A stretch of DNA of 64,000 nucleotides, from NCBI RefSeq assembly GCF_030936135.1, contig NC_082600.1, forward strand, positions 18,731,943 through 18,795,942. Reading direction: 5' to 3'. This stretch comes from Gavia stellata (lineage: Eukaryota; Chordata; Aves; Gaviiformes; Gaviidae). The position numbers and the translations under genes are program-made. Of the stretch, positions 47,051 through 58,100 are shown piece by piece. The notes beneath the pieces are model-generated. The model was not told the origin of the DNA. It searched no databases and saw only the letters and a program-made list of their open reading frames with translations. The number at the start of each line of letters is the position of its first letter. Position 1 is the first letter of the stretch.

Positions 47051-50000
47051 ACAAACCTGTGGAAAAAAGCCAGTCTTGTGATGGGTTTTGAAGTACAGTT
47101 GGTGATTGATGCATGATCAGGCCCAAAAGCTCTTGGATTCAGCAGGAAAACTGCTTTTGATTTCAATGGCTTTTATTTTAGGTTATACATGACCTGCTGG
47201 TGTAATTATTTCAGTGAATTATTGACAGATTGTATCACTGGGTGCAAAGTGGCGTTAAATCAGCTCTGTACACAAAGTGGCCACATGGGCTTTTTGTTTT
47301 TTCTTTGCAGAGGTTGCCTGGTTCAGCAGGTCTGCCTCTCTCTCACACTGGGATCCTTTCCTTGTGAGTAAATGAGTGATCATTGCACAACGTTTCTCTG
47401 CAAATGAGTGTTTGAGGAGGCCTTGGCTGTATTGCACAACCCTACTTGGTCAAAGTCTCCTGAAACACTCCTGTCTGCTGATGGCTCATGTGAGGGCCAG
47501 AGCATGAGTCACAGCGTGACCGTCTTGACTAACCAGGTAAGGCTGCAGATCACCAGACCAGAGTGCTTCCTCCTCGTCTGGGCTGCACCGTGAGGAAACC
47601 CCATGGCAAAGCAAATGAATAAAATCCCATGGAGCATTTAAAAATGCCCATTTCATTCCCACATTTGACATTTTTTTTCTTACCATCTGAAATGTCAGCT
47701 ATCAGCCCAAAGCAGCGCAGGACCCTGGGCACCAGGCTCCAGAGGGAGGGACATGCTGAACTGCTCCAGCAGTCTCTGCGCTGGGGACTCAGAGCTTTGC
47801 CAGGGTCACCAAAACAACAGCACGTTTGTTCCAGACAGGCTCTTTCTGCATGGCCCTGGTGCCGGCAGAGCCTGAGTCCCACCACTGATCTGTGAGCTTG
47901 GGGAGATGGCAGCCATCTCTGTCCTGGGTCCTCCAGGATCCCATCATTCAGGCCATCTCCCAGCTTGCATTCCCTGACAAGGGACAGCTGTGGTTGGGCC
48001 CTGGAGGAGCTGGGTCACCCCTGTACCCCACAGATGTATGTTTAGCAAAGTTGTTGGTGGTGGTTTATATCATGTGACTAAACGGGCCAGGTGCCCCACG
48101 GCCTCTAAGCAAGCCCTGCTCTGCACCGAGCCCCAGCATAGGGATTTCCTTCCAGGCAGCTCGCAGCCAGGCACGGTAACTTGCATTACTGTCAATAATC
48201 TCTGAGTTTGGGAGAGCCAAGGCATCCTTTGCCAATCAAATCAGTTGCCAGAGGAAAATGTTGTATGTGCAATTTGAAAGCCTTTGTAAAAGCCCACAGA
48301 AATTCAGCTGGCAGTCCTTGCATTTTGAAAACTGGGATCTGCAGGTCTCGTTTTGGGACTAGGCTTTGCTAAATTTTAGTCTGAGCCCATTTGGATTGCA
48401 GAGATTTAGCACTGTTGCAGTTTCCACGGGCTCCACTGTCCAGCCGTATAATCTGTGGTTCCCCCTTGCGCCGAGGTCCAGCTGCTGACTCTGACATCCC
48501 AGGACACTGCGAGGTGCTGGAGCGCTTCACTTCATCAATCTGTTGCTCAACCCTGGCCGGTGCAAAGTCCAGTTGCTCTCCGGAAGTATGCAGCAGAAGA
48601 TCAGTCCTAGCTTCCTTCCTTGCATGTTTCTACTTTAGCCTCATCCCCATCAGATTACTTTAGGCTCATTAACTGTGCATGTTACAGTATAAAGATAACC
48701 TGATCAGGCCAAGGACTTTGGCAGACATATACATCTTTGCTCCTAGGGCTTAAAATAACTTGCAGCAGCCACAGCAGAACTAAGCTGCTGGTCAGACCCC
48801 CACACACGTCTATGGGTCTGGCGCTGGGGACCCCTCCAGTCCCGCCATATGTGGACCCCGTGCAGCGGGATACCTGTGCACAGGTGGTGGGAGGCAAGGT
48901 GGGTACATGGCTCGAAGCCCTACCAAGGCGGGGGGGTGAGTAGGCCGGTGGGAGGTGTGCCAGAGGGGTACTCTGGGACCATGGTTTGGGTGGGTATGGG
49001 AGGCGAGAGGCTGGAGGTGTCTCCTTTGGGAGAGCGGGTGCAAACCAGAGGATTTGGAGAGAGTGTGTGGGGGGTAGGTTTGAGCAAAAAAGGAAGGTTC
49101 GTAAGTGATGCTGCCCAGAGGTTGGACCCTCCTGCTGCCACAGCCCCAGGGGTGACAGTCAAGATCGTCCTCAGTATGGCCAACATGGAGTAGGTCAGCC
49201 TTCAGGACATATGGGCATCAGTGATGATACCTACGGTGGAAACAGGACAACCGGCCTCTCTGTGCTGTGTGTCAGGGATTTACTGGCAGTGCTTCCACCA
49301 GAGGGGGAAACTGCCATGAGCTCGCCCAACACGCAGGGATGGCGGTGGGCCGAGGAGCCGGGCAGGGTGAGGACATGCTGCCTCACAGCCGGAGCACTCA
49401 GGGGACCCTGTACCCAGGCCCCCCGGCGAGGGCCTGCTGCCGAGCCATTGGCACGTGACATCCAGGGCAGCGTGGCAGAAGGGCAAGAGCTGACATCCTT
49501 GCCGCAGCCTGCAGGATGGACGCGGGGAAGCAGCTGTTGGGGCAGAGAGGCCAGTGGCTCCTGGGGCCGTGGGGGCTCCCTGGGGGCTGGTCCCACTGCT
49601 ACACCAGGAGTGGGACAGTGGGGAGCACCAGGGGCAGCCCCAGTCCTGGGCACTGGGCACCTCCCTGAGGATGGGGACAGGCAGAGGCCATGCTGGGACA
49701 TAGCTGTGGGGACCTGGAGACCAGCCCTGCTGCAGCATCACTGGGGCAGGGGCTGACAGCCCTGGGAGGCTGAAATGGGGTTCTGGGCCGTGGGCCGGGT
49801 GGGGTAGCCCTGGGGAGGCACTGGAGGCAGCAACACCTGTGAGCGCCCTCAGGGCCCTGAGAGCAGCATCTCCTCGTCAGATCAGTACTGGAAACCTGTA
49901 TCTCAGGTTTGGAGGTTTGGTCATGGCACCCCAAGTGCCACCCTGAGAGCAGCACAGGCTCCCAGCAGGAGCATGCTGCCCTGCAAGAGGCTAATGGCAG

Positions 50001-51452
50001 CGCGAGGGAAGGGTTTGGCTCCGGTGTCCTGCGGGTGTGCTGCCCAGAGGCAAGGCGGAGGTGCTGACAGCTGCACATGAGCAGAAATAACCATGAATTT
50101 GGTGTCAGCTCAGTGCTGGTGTCACACACTGCCAGCTCTGCACATGATGTCCTTGAAACCAAGATTGCTGTTACTCACTGTTCCTCATTCTTGGTTGTTA
50201 CCCCTTCCTGCCAAGATGTGCACACAGCCCAGGCTGGCAGATGCACAGCACTGGTTTGCTATCTGTATACAGATTTGGCCAGTGCATGCTACAGCTGGAG
50301 CACGTGGATGTGGACATTTCAAGCCCCAGACACTGAGAGAGTGACCAGCTACATGTGATACCATTTTACCTTTGGAGCTTCAGGAGTAAGGCAGGGACCT
50401 TGGGCAACTTGGCCCAACACGTCCCAATTCTTTTTTTAATGTTAACGGGAGGAAACAATAGCAGGTTTGAGCAAAATGCACAGTAAACCACCCTTTCTTT
50501 ATAATCAGAGCATTGCTAGGCCTGAGCCCACGTTTGTGGAGCTGCAGTGGAGGTTACTTGCCTCCTGCACGCAGACAATCCAGTATCTTGTGTTCGCCTG
50601 AATGAAGGCACCCAGAAGACATGGATCTGTCTTGCAATTAAGGCTCCCACTTCCATTACCCAATCCTGAAAAATTGTTTTCAAATTTCATGAAATGCATT
50701 TTTGCATTGGTTCAATTTATTCTGTGGGAATTTAGGTTTGCAGGGAAATTTAAGTCTGCAATGACTGAATGACTGAAAGCACAGGTAGAAAGGAGAATTA
50801 GCAAGTTCTGTTTGCAACAGCCTGAAATTATTAAAGTAATAACCTGGTGGGACTTATAGATACGAAAACACTAGAGAAAATGACATCCAGGTAAAAAGGG
50901 ACAGGTATTTAATTCCAGCTCTTTTTGACTTTCAAATTTTAATCTGGTTTGCTACACTGGGCAAATTATTAAGTTCTTTACAAATGCTTATTTTAAAATA
51001 ATTGCACCATATCATACATGGAAATAAATATACAGTTAACCAGACATTATCATACAACCAATGTGATTAAAACTGCTGTACATGTAAAACTGATGGTGAA
51101 GACTTTCAATCTTTAAGAAAAATATATTGATGAAAATGCCTATGCTACCTGATTTCAGTGACAAATAGATGGCAGAAAATGTATTCTTAGTGAAGGTACA
51201 GGATCATCTTGCATGGTCTGTAATTATGTGGCTTTCAAAGGCAATGACATGTTGTAGACAGCAAGACAGAGATGGAGTTTTGCTACAGGTAGCAACCCTA
51301 CGCCACTGAATACATCAGACAAGACTCAGTTTATTCAAACTGGCTGAACAGATACTGTAAGGCGTAAACACAGTCTTACCTCCAGATAGCATTGAAGTGT
51401 CTGCAGACCTTTCACAGGCCTTGTGCACCGAGGTGATTCACACCTGCCATAA

Positions 51453-51612
51453 TTTATTATGGAGTAAATGTCCACTTTTCCGCAAGATCGCTGGATTTTC
51501 TCCACTGTCCATTTACATTCTGCGACGTCGGCTGGTTGCCAGCGAGAGGTTCTGAGGTTTGATACTTCAAGTTTTCCAGAGGATGAACGTTCTCCTGAAT
51601 GCTCCTTTTATT
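51453..51612 (-). terminator. RIN3: Candidate RIN3 polyadenylation signals
   Basis: The minus strand has AATAAA hexamers at 51607-51612 and 51453-51458, 187-350 bases beyond the stop, and another at 51330-51335. Which of these, if any, ends the transcript cannot be told from sequence alone. RIN3 3' untranslated regions in other vertebrates can be long. Confidence 0.35.
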
Positions 51613-51798
51613 TCTGCAAATGAACTCTGCTGAGAAATGCCCTGTATTCAGAGAGCATCTACAATTAGTACGTCTATGCTATGTTGAAGGCCACGCTCCA
51701 GAGACCGACTGAGGTCTGCAGATACCAGAGGATCTCATGAGATAAACTATCCAGCCCTTTCGGGATGACAGCAAACACAACAAAGAGCAGCATGGCCC

Positions 51799-52107
51799 TT
51801 AGGGAAAGTCTGACTCTTTGACAATTGGAACTGGTGGGTTTTTGTGCTCTATTGGTTTATAAATAAAATGGAAATCTTTCTTGGTTTCACTCTTCAGCAG
51901 GGAGGCTTTGATATGGTGAGGAAGGGCACCTTTGTCTAGCTGCAGCCACTGGTCATCAACATAAACAAAGAGTCCATAGTCCTTGGGATGAGAGACTTCA
52001 AACTTTTCGGCACACTGCTGGCTCAGCTGCTCAGTGGTGGTGTCGTTCCGGGAGGCAAGTGTCCTTGAGTAAGCACCAATTTCCAGAAAGGAAATAGAGA
52101 TGAAATC
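51799..52107 (-). CDS. RIN3: RIN3 last coding exon: Ras-association domain and stop
   Basis: On the minus strand a TTCTCTTCAG acceptor is followed by 102 codons and TAA (51799-51801). It reads [20 protein letters not shown], then a typical RA-domain body ([20 protein letters not shown] and [16 protein letters not shown]), and ends KESDFP. The RA fold binds activated Ras-type GTPases and is the C-terminal domain of RIN proteins. The exon starts in phase 0, in agreement with the preceding exon, which ends in CAG. Confidence 0.93.
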   Translation of the reverse strand, partial: DFISISFLEIGAYSRTLASRNDTTTEQLSQQCAEKFEVSHPKDYGLFVYVDDQWLQLDKGALPHHIKASLLKSETKKDFHFIYKPIEHKNPPVPIVKESDFP

Positions 52108-55100
52108 CTGAAGAGAAACATGAGGATAGATCTTGCAGTTAACACAGTGACTTGGGACTTTGGAAGGAGGCAGAATTCAGCCCAAAGCTCTAGCTGCCTA
52201 GAGGGAAGGAGGCAGAATTCAGCCCAAAGCTCTAGCTGCCTAGAGCTCCTAAACGCTCCCAAATACCCTTCAGTCATCCTCCAATGCCCCCGTTATTCTC
52301 TCCTTTCTCCCCTCTGATGAACAAGCTCTGACGAACAAGCACTGAATCAGCAAATACTTAAACTAACAAACACTTAACCAAATAATTAGCCCTGTAAAGA
52401 TATATAAGTGAAAGCTTTTTTCTGATTTTGGTGACTATCATTAATGAGCAGTCTGCAACAGTTCCTTCTCCCATCTATCTAGAGCTCCTGAAGAAATAGG
52501 ATGCAAAGAAGTAACAGACCAGAATAACAAGCCAAAAACCTCAGAGATCTGGCCTGAAAGCCCTGTCTCACAGAAACAGGAAAGGGCTGTCAGTGCGATG
52601 ACCCTTGCAACTCCACCGTCACCCAAACAGCACCTCGAGAGCATGCCCTCCGAACTTCCTTCCATCAGTAAGGAAACAGAAGTTGTTATGCTGAGAAGGC
52701 TGATTTACTCATATCCTGTTTCAGGCAGTAACAACTGTTGGGATGACTTTCCTCCTGCCAAACTCATGAGGAACAGAATCTAGAGAGCTTTTGGTCACAG
52801 TGGAACCTGTGTATTTAATGTACATCTGTGAAGTTCAAAAAAATTCCCAGCTATTTTGGTCAGAAGATACTCAGGTTCCCCAGCAGAAGTGAGATTTGCC
52901 AAATATGTGGACTATGGGTTTCCAAACTGCGTTTGGAATTAAGGCAGGCAGAGGGATGTGCAGGGGCATGCTGAACACATCAGCAAGCTGTTTACCTCTG
53001 CCAGGATGGGCTCACATGTCTCTGATAGTACCTCTCATTCCAAGGAATGGAAAATGGCCCTTACACTGCTGGAGGCAGTGAGAATCTGGGGAAATGTGGC
53101 AGTTGCTTGCTCAGCTATTATTCTCCATGCTAGGTACCTGCTATGAGCTGCTGCCAGAGCAGCACTTGGGTCTGGATGGGTATTTGGTGTATCCCATCCA
53201 CCGTTCACAAGTTCTGAGATCATCAGGGGCTGTTTTGACTGCAATATGGGAAACATACTCAACTCCATGCTTGGGTTGTATGGACTGGGTCTCCCCCGCA
53301 GGAGACTTGCCCTGGCCTTCCCCTCGGCATTGACAATTTTCAGTTTTGCACGGTGAAGGCTTTACGGAACCTGCGACGTGGCCTTTGCTGCCTCCCTGTG
53401 GGCGACAATTTGATCGCAGGACATGGGGCTGGCAGGACGTCCCGACTGCCTGGTCCTGCACCCAGCCTCGCCATGGGGGGAGGCCCAGAGCACCCATCCC
53501 TCCTGGGACTCTCCCCAGCTGGTGCACGGGGAGGTCTTTGCTGGGCCATACACAGCACGGGCTTCAAAGCTAACCAGACGTTCTTGGGTCTTCCCTGCTG
53601 CTGGACAGGAGAAGCCAGGCTCTGGAAGATGCTTGTCTGACAGGCTCTTGGGATGTCCCAGGTCCTCCTACAGCTTTATGCCATCTAGGAACTGCCCCGT
53701 GTAGCCTGCTCATATCTCCTCAGCTTAGCCCATGATTTCCCCAGGCCCTAAAGGTGACGGAGAAGAGGGGCTCCCTGCCTCCATGCCGCAGCTCTCCACA
53801 TGCGAAGGCTCCTAGCATGCCTCCTTCAAGAACGAACAACGAAATCACTCTGCAGTCATATTTAAAATTATGTCATTATGAGGGTACTTCAAGACTTCAA
53901 AATGCATTTTGTAAGTAATATATATTTCAAATGAGGTGTGTTTTTTTAAGATTTGGAAATATTACACTGTATGTACTTTTGGTTTTTAATATTGATTTGA
54001 GTTAATTTTGTTTTAAAATAATTATCATATTAAAAATTAGGAGAGAGCATGTTCATCTTCCAGGCTTTTTTCCTAGAAAATAATGCCAGCTACCTGCACT
54101 GATGAGCGGGAAGCCCGGGCCTTGTTCAGCGTCCTCCGTCGCTCCCAGCGGTGAATGGAGTCCTGCACCTCCATGCTCAGCTGTCGCGTGACAGTGATTT
54201 TGTCGTAGTTCTTGATGTGCTCCAGGGCCCCATAGGTGGTGGTTAAATAATAGGAGCCTGTGAAAGGAGAGGGTCTTGTATGAACATTGCACCAGCATGG
54301 GCCATTCATTTCCATCCTGCCTGCTTGTGCCTGCGCAGTGGCCGCTGTCTGACACTTGCACTGCCTGTGCCTTACTGCAGGGAGTGCAGGGGTGTCTGGT
54401 GTTAACCCAAGAGAAAGGAGACCTAACGACCAGCGTCCTCCACCCCCTTCTCCTTCACAGCAACGTCACTGCCCAGATTGCTGAGGCTGTAGGAAGAAAC
54501 ACAGACTGAAGGTAAACTACTACAAAAGCTGCTTTTACAAACAAACCCAAACCAATGCCTTTAACCACAGATGGTTTATTCCTTGGGGCATGGACATCTT
54601 TTTGTTGTGTTTAACAGGGCCAGTGCAACAGGTCTGTAATTTGGGCTCCTGAGCAGCCCCATAATGCAAGGAAGTAGTAACAATCGTAGTGTACTCTGTA
54701 GGAAAAGTACAAGGCCTGGATTCAGCCCCTCCAACTCTAGCTACGTTGCTGAAATGTTTAGAGCCTGGATCCCCTGTGGGCTCAGCACCACTGAAGGATA
54801 TGTCAGACCTGCAAGGACAAGTTATCCTCTACTCCCTCCATCTCTAGCAACTAGACAGGGAGCCCAGATGTTTGGCTGAGAGTAATTCCTGGACTGTTCA
54901 GAGTTGTGGGACAAATCTTGGCAAAGCAGAGAAACAGGGGATAAACGGGTAAAAGCCTGCAGCCCGCCCTTTTCCTTCGGAAACTCCCTGGCTGCTGTGG
55001 TGCTGGCAGGTAATCAATGACCAACTGTAGCAGCCAGGGAAGCAGCTGGACCGGGGTAAGAAGAGGCTTCATCAACAGAGATGAAGATAAGCCCTGGTAA

Positions 55101-58100
55101 GAGGACAGAGTTGAATATGAGGAAGCTGCTGCTTTGGTTGTGGGGCAGCCCCGTGGCAGGGCACGGCCCCGCGCTGGCGTAATGAAAAGCGCTCATCTTC
55201 CCAGCTGCCTCCCGGCTCAGCCGCGCGGGTGAGCGAGAGGCTCGGGCCGGGGTCCCTGCTAACAGAGGGAAGGCCCAGCCCGCAGAGCTGCTCAGGCAGC
55301 AGCAGCGCCGTCTCCCAGAGGCAGTGGGGATGGAGACGTGTCCCCTGCGCCTCCAGGCGAGAGCACGCCCGGCCTGAAGCGGGCGAGAGGCCGGGCCTCG
55401 GCGGGGGCCGGCGCCGCCTGCCAGCTCCCATGCCGGGCCGGGCCACCGCCCGGCCTCTGCGCCGCCCCCTGCTGCTGACCCCTCAGCCCGGCTGCCAGGA
55501 GAACAGGGGGAAGTGCTCGCGAGTTTTTGCAAGGTTCGTAATAATTGCCGTTGCCTCTAGGTGGCACTTCCACACCAGCCAACCCCCGCAGCAGCCCGCC
55601 TGGGGTGTCCTACCGCTTCCCCAGGCTCTGAGGAGCTCCACGGTCTTTGTGGCTGGTTGCGTAAGCGGTGGCTAAGACAGCATTTTATTTAAGAGCAGTA
55701 TTTTTAGACCACCGTTAATGTTTGGTGTAGGAGAGGAGAGACCAAGACATTGCCATTTGGCTTTCTGTACTCAGGTGGATCCAGTGAGGAATGTCCCATA
55801 GCTACGGAGGTCTGCATACACCAAAAACACTCTCTCTTTACTGTCTCCCGCAAAGCGCTGCTGAGAACAGGCTAACAAGCCTGCAAGTGCCTCTTTCCCC
55901 CTCTTAAATATAGTTACTACAGTCGTTTCTCTGACATTCAGTATTTCTCCTGCTCTGGCAGAGTCACGGTCCCCATGATGGGACCCGTGACCTGGTGAAT
56001 CCCTTCCCTCAGAATCCAGGGAGGAAGATCTCCCAGTCCCCCACGCCAGGAATTCATTACATCTTCTTTAAGAACTAATTTTTCTTCCTCTTTCTAATGT
56101 CTTCTTTTCTACACAGTCATTCCCCATCATCTGTCCTTGCCTTTGCCCCGGTAGTCAACATCACTGTTGCTATAAAATGAATTCAAAGTAAGTTTTTAAT
56201 TTGGAGGTCAGATTTAAATGATTTTGTGTATTGACGTGATGCAGTTTCACAGTTTTCTCACTTCTGCTTTCCTTTTTTTCCTTTTATTTCTGTGTCTGAA
56301 TCACCTTTTGACATTTAACTTTGAAAGGCCTAACTCAGATTAACTTTCGCCAGTTCCCGTTTTAGCCCTGCGCTTTGTGATCTCAGAGCTGTGTTCACTG
56401 ATACATTATTTTTTTTCCATTCCCTGTACACGCAGTTACTCCTAGTCTCCTTTCTGATGTGATAATTCAGCCAGTTTGATCTAGAACTCCCTCACAAAAT
56501 TTTTCCCCTTTGACTGGAGTGCACATTTCACACAGTCTTTGCATCTTTGACTTAAGAGAACTTCCAGCCAGCTTTGCCTTTGATACCCTGAGCTCCCCAA
56601 CCCAGCTGACTTCAGTAACCAGCCTTGTAAGTGTGCTGTTTTGAAATGAAGAACCTGTGGGCAGCGTAGTCACCAAAACCAGCTTAGTTATGTCAACAAA
56701 ATGCTGTGCTTAGGCTAACATTTTTTCTGCTAACAATTCTTTTCAGCAGGAAAATTAGCCTGTGCAGAAACCCTCACTAATACAATTGCATTGCTACTGC
56801 TCATTCTGTTAGTACCTACTTCGGCCCACCTCTGCACTGTGCTGGGATGACATGCTCTTAGTTACAGACTTATACCTCCTTCCCACTTCTTAGGGAAGTC
56901 TGCTGCCTCCCTGGGGCCCATGTTAAAGATGTGACAAGAAAACTTTCTACCCTGGTACGGCCCTCAGATTATTATCCATTATTGATTCTTCAGGTAGGCA
57001 GTGATGAAGTTGCAACAAGAAGCCCAAGGGCAATCAAGGAGACTTCAGGGCCTTGGGACAACTTGTCGGGGGATCGGGAGCACAAGTGGTGTTCTCCTCC
57101 ATCCTTCCATTGGCAGGGAACGATGAGTGAAGAAACGGGAAGAGCCAGCTGATCAATATCTGGCTCCGAGACTGGTGTCCCCAGCAGAATTTTGGATTCT
57201 TTGATCATGGGTCGCTCTATACGAGGTGACAGGGGAACGCCTGTCTCTGAGGGGGAGAAGGATCCTGGCGCAGGAGTTAGCAGGGCTCATTGAAAGAGCT
57301 TTAAACTAGAATTGAAGGGGGTAAGGGATAAAATCAGGCTCGCTGGGGTGGCATGCCAGTGTTTGAGGGGCGGTGTGCTGGTGAGGATCTTTGGACTGCC
57401 GTCTCAGCAGAGGTAGGGGATGGGGACCCATGGGGCAGGAAAGACGTAGGGATTGTAAATGTGCTAGAAACCAGGAAAGCACTTGAGATCAGTCACATAG
57501 GAATTAGGGCTTCTCCTCCCAAAAAGGTGGCAGGATCAATAGCCCAACTAAAGTGCATCTATACCAATGCACACAGCATGGGCAACAAACAGGAGGAGCT
57601 GGAAGCCATTGTCCAGCAGGAAAACTATGATATAGTGGCCATCACGGAAACACGGTGGGATGACTTGCACAACTGGAGTGCTCCACTGGATGGCTACAAA
57701 ATCTTCAGAAGGGACAGGCAAGGAGGAGAGATGGTGTGGTAGCCCTGTGTGTCAAGAAGTGTTTTGACTGTCTAGAGGTTAACGATGGTGACGATAGCGT
57801 TGAGTGTCTGTGGGTAAGAATCAGGAGGAAGGCCAACAAGGCAGCTATCATGGTGGTAGTCTGTTATAGACCACCCAACCAGGATGCGGAGACAGACAAA
57901 ATATTCTATAAGCAGCTGGGAGAAGTCTCATGATCACTAGCCCTTCTTCTTGTGGGGGACTTCAACTTACCAGATGTTTTCTGGAAATACAATACGGTAG
58001 AGAGGAAACAGTCCAGGAGGTTCCTGGAGTGTGTGGAAGATAACTTCCTGACACAGCTGGTGAATGAGCCAACTAGGGAAGGTGCTCTGCTGGACCTGTT

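Larger units (their letters stand above)
44046..51450. other. LGMN-RIN3 intergenic region (tail-to-tail)
   Basis: About 7 kb separates the convergent 3' ends. The first part has a C/A-only low-complexity tract (44167-44236). From about 46.4 to 50.4 kb the sequence becomes GC-rich and contains many overlapping open frames on both strands, none resembling a known protein or showing exon structure. An eroded CR1 lies near 46841-47050, and the plus strand is unusually G-rich near 48895-49080. From 50.4 kb it is AT-rich again. Confidence 0.55.

Noticed and set aside
49211-49756. 181-codon plus-strand frame in the LGMN-RIN3 intergenic region
   Set aside because: Frames of similar length exist on the other strand over the same bases, residue composition is low-complexity, and there is no splice context or known similarity.
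53141-53527. 128-codon minus-strand frame within the last RIN3 intron
   Set aside because: It is on the RIN3 strand, but both flanking RIN3 exons join in phase without it, and its sequence does not resemble any part of RIN proteins.
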